DNA of 5,738 nucleotides from Blautia sp. (GTDB taxonomy: Bacteria; Bacillota; Clostridia; Lachnospirales; Lachnospiraceae): the NCBI GenBank assembly GCA_017420455.1, contig JAFOJB010000045.1, forward strand, positions 1 to 5,738, given 5' to 3'. The first letter of the stretch is position 1. Each line of letters opens with the position of its first letter. The notes beneath the pieces were generated by a model. It ran no database searches. It saw nothing but the letters and a program-made list of their open reading frames with translations, and was not told the origin of the DNA. Positions 1 to 5,738 of this stretch are shown here, piece after piece. The position numbers and the translations under genes are program-made.

Positions 1-301
1 CCTGGGGAATGTAGGCCACATCCTTTCCCAGCACATTTTTCCGCACCGTGTCAGGATCGAGGCCGGGAATGTTTTTTCCGTCTACGATGATATCTCCGCC
101 GATATAGTGCAGCGGCGGAAAATAATACCCCATCAGGCTAAGAGCCAGGGTGGATTTTCCGCAGCCGCTCTCTCCGGCGATTCCAAGGCTTTTTCCTTCC
201 TCGATCGTCAGGGACACATGATCCACGGCATAGACGTCCTCATGGAACCTGGTTACATATTTTGTGGTAAGTCCTCTGACCTCCAGCATTGTCTTTCCCA
301 T
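1..301 (-). CDS. Opp/Dpp-type ABC transporter ATP-binding protein (N-terminal part, cut by window edge)
   Basis: Cytoplasmic ATPase subunit that would power the two permeases upstream. Only the first 100 residues are in the window, against a usual length of about 320-340. Visible are the first beta strands ([11 protein letters not shown]), an A-loop-type aromatic region near residues 20-25, the Walker A motif GESGCGKST at residues 43-51, and the Q-loop glutamine (YIPQ) as the last residue. The Walker B motif, the ABC signature LSGGQ and the C-terminal oligopeptide-transporter region lie outside. The start at 301 is chosen because GGAGGG (313-308) is 6 nt upstream; the in-frame ATG at 307 touches the ribosome site and is too close. 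It follows the DppC-like gene by 12 bp and is surely co-transcribed with it. The family call is firm. Whether it is the DppD- or DppF-type partner cannot be settled from this fragment; position in the operon favours the first of the pair. Confidence 0.93.
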   Translation of the reverse strand, partial: MGKTMLEVRGLTTKYVTRFHEDVYAVDHVSLTIEEGKSLGIAGESGCGKSTLALSLMGYYFPPLHYIGGDIIVDGKNIPGLDPDTVRKNVLGKDVAYIPQ

Positions 302-307
302 ATTCAT

Positions 308-313
308 CCCTCC
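308..313 (-). promoter_or_regulatory. Ribosome binding site of the ATPase gene
   Basis: GGAGGG read on the minus strand, directly after the TAA stop of the DppC-like permease. Two in-frame ATGs follow, at 307 (no spacing) and 301 (6 nt spacing). The spacing decides for 301. Confidence 0.75.
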
Positions 314-1561
314 TTAATCCCGCAGTGTCGGATTGAACACCTGGTCAAGACCTGTGTTCATCAGATTCAGCGAAAACGAGATCAGCGTGATCGTGAAGAT
401 CACCGGGAAATACGCCCACCAGGAACCGTTCAGATGCGCAGAGTACAGCATGGCCCAGTTCATCATAAGGCCCAGGGTCGGAACCTCTGTGGTCTTGGGT
501 CCCAGGCCCAGGAGGGACAGCTGCGCCTCCGCCAGGATTCCGCTGGATACCTGGAGGATGAAGGCCATCACTACATAGCTGGCGATATACGGCAGGATAT
601 CTGTCAGAAGGATCCTGCCCAGGCTGTGGCCGGAAAGGCGGGACAGGTTTACATGGTCCCGGTTCCGGAGGGAAATGACCTGGGAACGGACAGAACGGGC
701 TGTCCATGTCCAGCTGGTAAGACCGATTACCAGAGCCACCACAGGAGCGCCTCGCTTGTCCTGACCGATGGAATACGAGATCAGGATCAGCAGGACGAAG
801 CTGGGAATTACAGTGAAAATATTCGTGATGAACATGATGATGTCATCCAGCAGCCCGCCCACATAACCGGAAAGGAGTCCCAGCAGCAGACCGATGAAGG
901 TAGCTACGGTTCCCGCGATCAGACCGATCTGGATGGAGGTTTTCGCCGCGGAGACCAGCTCCTTCAGCACATCTCTTCCGAAATTGTCGGTTCCGAAGAC
1001 CAGGTTTTTGGTATTGGCCACATCTTTGACATTTACATAATCCTCTGTTCCGATGACAGCCATCTGTTTTTCCTCTCCGGAGGGATCCTTTTCGGTGACG
1101 ATCATTTCTCCCTGGGAGCCCATGCTGTTCAGAGAATTATTCAGCCTCTTATAATAGTTCCGTTCTGCCTTTGTCATGCCCTTCGGCTTCAGGCTTTCGT
1201 CGTAATTTGCTCTCCATGCCTCCAGAAGAGCGTCTGTATCCGAATAATCCAGGCCTTCCACATCCACCTCGATGGCTGTAAGATAATTTACGATCTTGAC
1301 GCGGTCCTCATCCGAAAGGACCTTTGCCAGACGTTTGTCCGCAGCCTCCGGAAGCTTCAGCACCTGGGTCTGGGTGGTCACACTGTCATACAGGGACACA
1401 TAGGTTCCGGGCTTCGCGAAGGTTCCGACGCCGATCATATCCAGGGGATTTCCCGGATGAAAGACCGGATAGATGAAAATGACTGCCAGAAGCCCGACAA
1501 AAATGAGAAAGCCCACCACAAACTTCGAGGAATGGAAAATCTGACGTAATGTATTTTTCAT
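314..1561 (-). CDS. ABC transporter permease, DppC/OppC type, with large N-terminal extracytoplasmic insertion
   Basis: Second membrane subunit of the importer (BPD_transp_1 fold). It is 415 aa, while DppC/OppC proteins usually have about 280-310. Residues 1-13 are cytoplasmic and basic, and TM1 spans about 14-34. A long charged hydrophilic stretch at about 45-188 follows, then the family hallmark GTDNFGRDV at 190-198. The transporter domain proper has TM segments at roughly 208-234, 243-265, 273-290, 326-345 and 381-404. The ATPase-coupling EAA-type loop lies near 305-325, and the DppC signature [10 protein letters not shown] is at 345-354. The C-terminus ([11 protein letters not shown]) is the usual 'D...NPTLR' ending. 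ATG at 1561 has AGGAGG (1576-1571) 9 nt upstream, and the gap to the preceding permease is only 15 bp, so the two are translationally close. By topology the insertion faces outward; it may help dock the binding protein or be lineage-specific (inference). Confidence 0.95.
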   Translation of the reverse strand: MKNTLRQIFHSSKFVVGFLIFVGLLAVIFIYPVFHPGNPLDMIGVGTFAKPGTYVSLYDSVTTQTQVLKLPEAADKRLAKVLSDEDRVKIVNYLTAIEVDVEGLDYSDTDALLEAWRANYDESLKPKGMTKAERNYYKRLNNSLNSMGSQGEMIVTEKDPSGEEKQMAVIGTEDYVNVKDVANTKNLVFGTDNFGRDVLKELVSAAKTSIQIGLIAGTVATFIGLLLGLLSGYVGGLLDDIIMFITNIFTVIPSFVLLILISYSIGQDKRGAPVVALVIGLTSWTWTARSVRSQVISLRNRDHVNLSRLSGHSLGRILLTDILPYIASYVVMAFILQVSSGILAEAQLSLLGLGPKTTEVPTLGLMMNWAMLYSAHLNGSWWAYFPVIFTITLISFSLNLMNTGLDQVFNPTLRD

Positions 1562-1576
1562 GGCTCCACCCCTCCT

Positions 1577-2581
1577 TTAATCGAACTGCGCGGCTTTTAC
1601 CCGCGGATCAATGAATCCGTAGATGATGTCCAGAAGGAAACTGATCACCAGGACCATCAGCGTAATGATCAGCGTGGTCGCCGAGATCAACGGATAGTCG
1701 CCTCCTGAAATCGCGGAAAACATGGTGCTTCCAAGCCCCGGATAGCTGAAAATGATCTCTGCCACGAGGGCGCCGCCCACCATGGTACCGATGGACATCG
1801 CAAGTCCTGTGATCTGGGGAAGCATGGCATTCCGGAAAACATAACCCACGATCTTTCTGTCCTTGATTCCAAGGAAACGGGCATATTTCACGTAGTCTGC
1901 ATTCAGCTCATAGATCGACATGGACCGCATTCCGACAGCCTGTCCGCCGATGGAAACCAGCACGATGCTCCAGAAAGGGAGCTGGTAGTGGGAGATCACG
2001 GATTTGACGAATCTCCAGCTGAAATTGGGGATCATATCGAAATTGTATCCGCCGGAGGTCGGGGCGATCTTCAGCTTCACCGCAAAAAGCACCAGCAGCA
2101 TTACCGCCATGCCGAAGGCAGGAATATTGCTCAGAAACAGGGAAACCGGGAGCAGCACCTTGTCAAAGCCCTTGCGGATATATGCTGCCAGGGCTCCCAG
2201 AAGATTTCCCAGCAGCCATCCCACGATGATGGCAGGAAACTGAAGCGCGATGGTCCAGAGAATGGAGCTTGAGATGATATCGCTAACCTTTCTGGGATAC
2301 TGGCTGAAGGAGGTGCCCAGATCCCCGTGGAAAAGGTTTTTCACAAAGATAAAAAACTGCTGGATGATCGGTTTGTTGGTCCCGAATTCTTCCTGATATT
2401 TTTCATAGATCCGCTGGGCGGCGCTGGCATCTGTCAGACCCTGGGCCATCTTTCCCGTGATGGCGGCTACTGGGTCGTTGGGCATCAGTCTGGGAAGAAT
2501 AAAGTTCAACAATACTGCGACTACCAGTGTGATCAGGAACCAGATGATTTTCTTGCCGAAATATTTCCGATAGCCTTTCAT
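1577..2581 (-). CDS. ABC transporter permease, DppB/OppB type
   Basis: First membrane subunit of the importer, 334 aa, normal for the DppB/OppB family. TM1 spans about 11-30 and is followed by the family motif RLMPNDPV (31-38). A helical external loop containing GDLGTSF (86-92) comes before the transporter domain at about 100-325. The EAA loop that contacts the ATPase is at about 224-256 ([17 protein letters not shown], then RNAMLP). The segment IIFSYPGLG (276-284) and the end [13 protein letters not shown] (316-328) are characteristic. The reading frame extends upstream to an ATG at 2623, but that codon sits in the loop of a strong terminator-like hairpin and lacks a ribosome site. The ATG at 2581 has GAGAGGA 6 nt upstream and gives the typical N-terminus [11 protein letters not shown], so it was chosen. 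It is the first gene after the hairpin and heads a tight permease-permease-ATPase group. Confidence 0.95.
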   Translation of the reverse strand: MKGYRKYFGKKIIWFLITLVVAVLLNFILPRLMPNDPVAAITGKMAQGLTDASAAQRIYEKYQEEFGTNKPIIQQFFIFVKNLFHGDLGTSFSQYPRKVSDIISSSILWTIALQFPAIIVGWLLGNLLGALAAYIRKGFDKVLLPVSLFLSNIPAFGMAVMLLVLFAVKLKIAPTSGGYNFDMIPNFSWRFVKSVISHYQLPFWSIVLVSIGGQAVGMRSMSIYELNADYVKYARFLGIKDRKIVGYVFRNAMLPQITGLAMSIGTMVGGALVAEIIFSYPGLGSTMFSAISGGDYPLISATTLIITLMVLVISFLLDIIYGFIDPRVKAAQFD

Positions 2582-2587
2582 ACACAT

Positions 2588-2594
2588 TCCTCTC
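2588..2594 (-). promoter_or_regulatory. Ribosome binding site that fixes the DppB-like permease start
   Basis: GAGAGGA on the minus strand, 6 nt before the ATG at 2581. An ATG at 2587 abuts the site and is too close. No comparable site precedes the upstream in-frame ATG at 2623. Confidence 0.65.
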
Positions 2595-2602
2595 GTCTTT
2601 TG

Positions 2603-2636
2603 AAAAACGGCCATGCTTCCCATGGAAGCATGGCCG
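2603..2636 (-). terminator. Intrinsic terminator or attenuator between binding-protein and permease genes
   Basis: On the minus strand, a perfect 13-bp inverted repeat, CGGCCATGCTTCC (2636-2624) and GGAAGCATGGCCG (2620-2608), encloses a 3-nt loop (ATG, 2623-2621). A run of five T (2607-2603) follows, then C. GC-rich stem plus T tract only on the minus strand indicates Rho-independent termination in the direction of the operon. It sits 95 bp after the binding-protein stop and 21 bp before the permease start, in a 150-bp gap with no convincing second promoter. The T tract is short, so partial read-through is likely. It may equally protect the 3' end of the abundant binding-protein mRNA. Confidence 0.85.
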
Positions 2637-2731
2637 CATGCCTCAGAATCTGTCTGTAAACAACCTGCTCAGGTCATTTTTCGAAAGATCCTACCCTTTT
2701 ACAGGATTCGGCGTGTTTACCTCATTCTTCA

Positions 2732-4525
2732 TCAGCCGACCAGTTCCAGGTCATACAGAGCTGCGATTCCGTAACCATCGGTGCAGTCTGCCGGCGGGAT
2801 ATTCCTTCCGTCGCCATCCTCCGGGAAATTGGTCCATACACTCTCGTTTACAGCGTGGAACACTGCAGGACGATACATCAGAGAGAAGCTGGGAACCTCG
2901 GTGAGATAGATCTGGATTGCTTCGGTGTACAGAGCCTTCAGCTCCTCCGGATCGGAGGTCAGCGGGATCTGCTGTACGATCTCGGTGGCACGCTCGTTGG
3001 AATACTGGCCCCAGTTTCCGGTCCAGTTGTTCTCGATCCCTACCAGGTCTCCGTCCAGGAACTGACGGATACGGCCCCAGGGCATGGAGGGTCCGGCACC
3101 ATCCGGTGACCACATAAAGATATCATACTCGGTCTGGTTCGGGTTGGTGAATACTGTCTGTACAGTATCCCATTCCGGGAACAGAGTGGTGATCTCTACG
3201 CCGATGTTCTTTCCGGCCGCGGCAACGACTTCCATTGCTGCCATCCAGTCTGTCCAGCCGTTCGGGCAGACAGCGTTGAGGCTGATCTTATTTCCGTCGA
3301 TCTCTCTCCAGCCATCTCCATCGCTGTCCAGGATGCCTGCTTCATCCAGAAGGGCATTTGCGCCGTCGATATCGTTGCCGGCGAACTGAAGATCCGCTAC
3401 TGCGTCGTGGTCGTACAGAGCCTGCTCGCCCTCGGTGGGGTTCATCAGGGATCTGGGAACATCTGCGAAGGACGGGCTCTGGTTTGTCATGGCGTTCGCG
3501 ATGATGGTATCATAATCTACCGCGATGGCAATGGCTTTCCTGAGAGCGGTGTTCTCTGCCAGGATCGGATTGTTCATGTTGTACCAGGCAGTGGGCATGG
3601 TAAGGCATACGCCGTAGGGTGCTTCTTCCATGTAGGTGGAGATCGGAAGTCCCTCTTCCAGCCAGGTATTCTGGATGTTCGGAAGGAACTGCTGGTCTAC
3701 ATCGATCTCGCCTGCCTTGAAGGCAACTTCCGTAGCTGCGTTGTCTGCATAGATGGCATGTGCGATATATTTCGGAACCGGAAGCTTGCCCCACATGGAA
3801 GCATCCTGGCCCCAGTAGTTGTCGTCGCGGACAAGGACAACCTTCTGATCGTCGTCGAAATATTTGGTATACGGGCCGGACCATACAACATCCTCTGCGG
3901 CATCGTTCAGGATGGCAGTGGCGTCTCCGCCGTTGCGCTCAACAACCGCATCGATCCATGCTGCCTGGGCAATGAATACGCCGCCAAGGAAATCGTTGAC
4001 CTTCAGCGGGTTCACAGGATTTCCATCCTCTGTGACAGCTGCCTTGATCACGAAGGTCTTGTCATCAACAGCTTCGATGCTGTCGATATATGCGCCGTAG
4101 CCGGTACCGGTATTGTTTCCGATCTCTACGCCGATATCAAAGGTACGGATCACGTCCTGAGAGGTGACATCTGTGCCGTCGCTCCATTTCGCTGCGTCTT
4201 TCAGCTTGATGGTCAGCTCTGTAAGATCATCGTTCCAGGAATAATCACCGTCTGCCAGGAGCGGGGTCAGGGAGCCGTCAAGGAAATTGTACATATACAG
4301 GGTTTCGAACATCAGGGTACGGCTGCCAAGAAGCTGTGCTGTCGTAGCCATTGCGTTATTCTGGTTCGTGCCGATGGGGTTATAGCTGTTGACGGTACCC
4401 CACTGCTGGCCGCCGAAATACAGAGTCTCTTCTCTTGGGAGCTCCGTTACTTCCGCCGCGGATACAGATAATGCTCCTGTCAGCACCATCGCTGACGAAA
4501 GAACCAATGCGATAAGTTTCTTCAT
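2732..4525 (-). CDS. Extracellular solute-binding protein, SBP_bac_5 (Opp/Dpp) family, probable oligosaccharide binder
   Basis: Secreted receptor that captures substrate and delivers it to the permeases; 597 aa, within the family range. Residues 1-24 form a signal peptide: KK, a hydrophobic core, then VSAA with likely signal peptidase I cleavage before E25. There is no lipobox cysteine: the stretch reads LTGA where LTGC would be expected. Family landmarks are IKLKDAAKWSDG (106-117) with VTSQDVIRTFD (120-130), NTALRKAIAIAVD (325-337), a DxDxDG calcium-loop-like motif DSDGDGWRE (400-408), and TEYDIFMW (465-472). There are 18 Trp spread over the chain, unusually many, which fits aromatic stacking against sugar rings (inference). 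The start PREETLYFGGQQWG (30-43) resembles, from memory, Thermotoga Opp-type sugar-binding proteins. ATG at 4525 has AAGGAGG 6 nt upstream. A peptide substrate remains possible. Confidence 0.95.
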   Translation of the reverse strand: MKKLIALVLSSAMVLTGALSVSAAEVTELPREETLYFGGQQWGTVNSYNPIGTNQNNAMATTAQLLGSRTLMFETLYMYNFLDGSLTPLLADGDYSWNDDLTELTIKLKDAAKWSDGTDVTSQDVIRTFDIGVEIGNNTGTGYGAYIDSIEAVDDKTFVIKAAVTEDGNPVNPLKVNDFLGGVFIAQAAWIDAVVERNGGDATAILNDAAEDVVWSGPYTKYFDDDQKVVLVRDDNYWGQDASMWGKLPVPKYIAHAIYADNAATEVAFKAGEIDVDQQFLPNIQNTWLEEGLPISTYMEEAPYGVCLTMPTAWYNMNNPILAENTALRKAIAIAVDYDTIIANAMTNQSPSFADVPRSLMNPTEGEQALYDHDAVADLQFAGNDIDGANALLDEAGILDSDGDGWREIDGNKISLNAVCPNGWTDWMAAMEVVAAAGKNIGVEITTLFPEWDTVQTVFTNPNQTEYDIFMWSPDGAGPSMPWGRIRQFLDGDLVGIENNWTGNWGQYSNERATEIVQQIPLTSDPEELKALYTEAIQIYLTEVPSFSLMYRPAVFHAVNESVWTNFPEDGDGRNIPPADCTDGYGIAALYDLELVG

Positions 4526-4531
4526 ACTGTT

Positions 4532-4538
4532 CCTCCTT
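4532..4538 (-). promoter_or_regulatory. Strong ribosome binding site of the binding-protein gene
   Basis: AAGGAGG on the minus strand, 6 nt before the ATG at 4525. It is a near-ideal Shine-Dalgarno sequence, stronger than that of the first permease (GAGAGGA), in keeping with high synthesis of the receptor. Confidence 0.75.
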
Positions 4539-4569
4539 TTTTCTGAAACTATGTCTGCGGGTTACAAAA

Positions 4570-4581
4570 AAAGTTAACTTT
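4570..4581. promoter_or_regulatory. 12-bp perfect palindrome over the -10 region, possible operator
   Basis: AAAGTTAACTTT is its own reverse complement and covers the -10 hexamer of the TTGACA promoter. Its position would suit a repressor site. It lacks the central CG usual in LacI-family operators, so assignment to the neighbouring regulator is weak. Confidence 0.3.
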
Positions 4582-4600
4582 GGCCTTGTATTTCTGTCAA
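4572..4600 (-). promoter_or_regulatory. Candidate sigma-70/sigma-A promoter for the transport operon
   Basis: On the minus strand a perfect -35 box TTGACA (4600-4595) is followed after 17 nt by TTAACT (4577-4572), a poor -10 with 3 of 6 matches to TATAAT. A start near 4565 would leave a leader of about 40 nt before the binding-protein ATG. Position and -35 box are good and the -10 is weak, which fits a regulated promoter but could be chance. Confidence 0.45.
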
Positions 4601-4606
4601 TATTAT

Positions 4607-4615
4607 CTTATAGCA
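4607..4615 (-). promoter_or_regulatory. Candidate extended -10 promoter for the transport operon
   Basis: TGCTATAAG on the minus strand matches the extended -10 pattern TGnTATAAT at all but the last base. There is no good -35 box at 16-18 nt (AACTTG at 17), which extended -10 promoters tolerate. It would start near 4600, giving a leader of about 75 nt. It competes with the TTGACA promoter just downstream; one or both may be real. Confidence 0.4.
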
Positions 4616-4616
4616 A

Positions 4617-4624
4617 TTCCGGAA
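4617..4624. promoter_or_regulatory. Short palindrome with central CG, possible LacI-family operator core
   Basis: TTCCGGAA is an 8-bp perfect palindrome with the central CG typical of LacI-family operators. It would lie between the -35 and -10 of the extended -10 promoter, or 17 bp upstream of the TTGACA box. The symmetry does not extend outward beyond 8 bp, so this is a weak candidate. Confidence 0.3.
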
Positions 4625-4687
4625 AACCGCAAGTTAATTAAGTATTTAGCCACATTTTAAACAATACGGGGCCGTGAATTTTGTGCA

Positions 4688-5701
4688 CTAATTCAATTTC
4701 CGTACGCTGTCTCTTTCAATCAGATGACCCGTCACGCATCTGATGCCTTTTCGCATATAATCCCCGTTCATGCGATGCAGCAGAATGCTCACCGCTTTCT
4801 TTACCATTTTCACTGCGTTTACTTCGTAGGTGGTAAAAAGCTGGTCACAGATCCAGGGATAGGCAAAATTATCATATCCGGTGATGGAGATATCCTCCGG
4901 ACATCGAAGCCCCTTTTCTTTCAGGACACTGCACAGGCAGGCGGCCGTATAATCACTGTTGCAGACAAAAGCGGTGGGAAGCTTCTCCGGAAGAATGAAA
5001 AGATCCCCGCCGGCGGCTTCGCTGCCGTTCTCCCTGTCCCTGAGAATCCAGTCCTCCCTGACCTGCTGTCCGTGCTCCATGAGAGACCAGTAATACCCCA
5101 GATATCTTTCCGTAATGGACTTTGTGGAAAACAGTGTTCCGACATAGCCGATCCTCTGATGTCCCATGGCAAACAGATGATTTGTGAGCTGATAGGTTCC
5201 GTAGAATCCGTCGGAAACCACGCAGTCCATCTCCGGGCTGACCGGAGCGTGATCCAGGCATACCACGGGTATATCGGTTTCGGCGCGGATCTTCTCCAGA
5301 TACCGTTCCTGCAGGCTTCCCAGCGCGATCAGGCCGTCCAGGCTCTCCCCCAGGATCTTCGGCAGGAAAGCGCTGCCCTCCATCCGGTCGGTAATGAGCT
5401 CTGTTTTCGAGATGCATTCCATCCTGGCGATCTCCTCGGAAATCTTCAGGAGCATCTCTCCGTAAAAGCTGGTGACCTTTCCCAGGAAATGCTCTGCCAC
5501 GATGATTCCGACGGTATAACTGATCCGGGTGCTTTTCTGTTTTTCAGCAGGCTGATACCCCATCTCCTCCGCAAGCTGCAGGATCTGCTCCCTCACCTTC
5601 TGAGAGACTCCCCTCTGCCCTGACAGGGCCTTGGAAACCGTCACCGTGCTGACGCCGGCCCGGTCCGCGATATCCTTCATCCTGATCCTTGTCTTTTTCA
5701 C
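4688..5701 (-). CDS. LacI-family transcriptional regulator
   Basis: DNA-binding regulator, 337 aa, normal for the family, probably controlling the adjacent transport operon in response to a sugar. The LacI helix-turn-helix is at residues 9-28 (KDIADRAGVSTVTVSKALSG), with helix 3 to about 48 ending in EEMGYQP. The effector-binding domain (periplasmic-binding-protein-like) runs from about 63 (TVGIIV) to 330. Landmarks are DGFYGTYQLTNHLFAMGHQRIGYVG (164-188), FVCNSDYTA (245-253), DISITGYDNF (270-279) and the terminal GHLIERDSV (325-333). The linker 51-62 (AEKQKSTRISYT) is short and lacks the usual hinge-helix AxxL pattern. The start is a GTG at 5701 with AGGAGG 9 nt upstream; the ATG at codon 8 would remove residues normally preceding KDIA. 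The gene is followed by a 162-bp gap with no obvious terminator, so read-through into the transporter is possible. Repressor or activator cannot be told. Confidence 0.94.
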   Translation of the reverse strand: MKKTRIRMKDIADRAGVSTVTVSKALSGQRGVSQKVREQILQLAEEMGYQPAEKQKSTRISYTVGIIVAEHFLGKVTSFYGEMLLKISEEIARMECISKTELITDRMEGSAFLPKILGESLDGLIALGSLQERYLEKIRAETDIPVVCLDHAPVSPEMDCVVSDGFYGTYQLTNHLFAMGHQRIGYVGTLFSTKSITERYLGYYWSLMEHGQQVREDWILRDRENGSEAAGGDLFILPEKLPTAFVCNSDYTAACLCSVLKEKGLRCPEDISITGYDNFAYPWICDQLFTTYEVNAVKMVKKAVSILLHRMNGDYMRKGIRCVTGHLIERDSVRKLN

Positions 5702-5710
5702 AATTCCTCT

Positions 5711-5716
5711 CCTCCT
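5711..5716 (-). promoter_or_regulatory. Ribosome binding site of the LacI-family gene
   Basis: AGGAGG on the minus strand, 9 nt before the GTG at 5701, supporting this non-ATG start. The 37 bases between the GTG and the window edge hold no recognisable promoter, which may lie outside. Confidence 0.6.
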
Positions 5717-5738
5717 GAGAAAAGTGAGAAAAGGGGAC

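Noticed and set aside
107..1549. A 480-codon open frame on the plus strand
   Set aside because: It lies antisense to the DppC-like permease. Its translation is rich in Gln, His, Arg and Asp with no domain, as expected for the shadow of a gene with biased codons.
2680..2706. Small inverted repeat ATCCT/AGGAT after the binding-protein gene
   Set aside because: Only 5 bp of stem with a long loop and no T tract on the coding strand; much weaker than the hairpin at 2608-2636.
3407..4471. A 354-codon open frame on the plus strand
   Set aside because: It is antisense to the binding-protein gene, whose family motifs are clear. The plus-strand translation shows no recognisable family.
4554..4568. 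Possible catabolite-repression (cre) site near TGTAACCCGCAGACA
   Set aside because: Compared with TGnAAnCGnWnnCA it has an extra base before the CG, so the half-sites are out of register.
4564..4581. Palindrome followed by T-rich sequence as a terminator for the LacI-family gene
   Set aside because: The stem would be about 5 bp of nearly pure A-T with almost no loop, too weak for an intrinsic terminator. It also overlaps a candidate -10 region.
4724..5623. A 299-codon open frame on the plus strand
   Set aside because: It is antisense to the well-supported LacI-family gene, with no motif or convincing ribosome site of its own.
5717..5734. Direct repeat of GAGAAAA upstream of the regulator gene
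   Set aside because: Two short purine-rich copies next to a ribosome site at the window edge; low complexity explains it.

Overview
The window holds one transport locus. All genes lie on the minus strand, so transcription runs from high to low coordinates. In that order they are a LacI-family regulator (5701-4688), an extracellular solute-binding protein of the SBP_bac_5 (Opp/Dpp) family (4525-2732), two DppB- and DppC-type permeases (2581-1577 and 1561-314), and the first 100 codons of an Opp/Dpp-type ATPase that runs off the low end (301-1). By eye the G+C content is slightly above 50%. Strong AGGAGG-type ribosome sites, the signal-peptide style and tight gene packing suggest a Firmicute of the Lachnospiraceae/Clostridia kind. 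This is inference from style, as no rRNA or other taxonomic marker is present.

The transporter belongs structurally to the 'peptide' ABC family. A LacI-family regulator next to it, an unusually Trp-rich binding protein (18 Trp in 597 residues) and a mature N-terminus resembling Thermotoga-type Opp-family sugar-binding proteins together favour a plant- or glycan-derived oligosaccharide as substrate. The substrate itself cannot be read from the sequence. A second ATPase, and possibly glycoside hydrolases, would be expected just beyond position 1.

Regulatory signals lie in two gaps. The 162-bp gap between regulator and binding protein carries two candidate promoters and two short palindromes that could be operators. 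The 150-bp gap between the binding protein and the first permease holds a perfect 13-bp stem hairpin with a 3-nt loop and a T5 tract. It is a good intrinsic terminator or attenuator and would yield more binding protein than membrane components. This hairpin also shows that the longest reading of the first permease starts inside the hairpin loop. The real start is 14 codons downstream, at 2581.

The layout is familiar and I see no new type of system. The points worth a second look are the missing lipobox cysteine in the binding protein, the roughly 140-residue extracytoplasmic insertion in the DppC-like permease, the degenerate hinge region of the LacI-type regulator, and the hairpin that splits the operon. 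There is no gene-free stretch longer than about 165 bp, and I found no RNA genes, mobile elements or CRISPR arrays.
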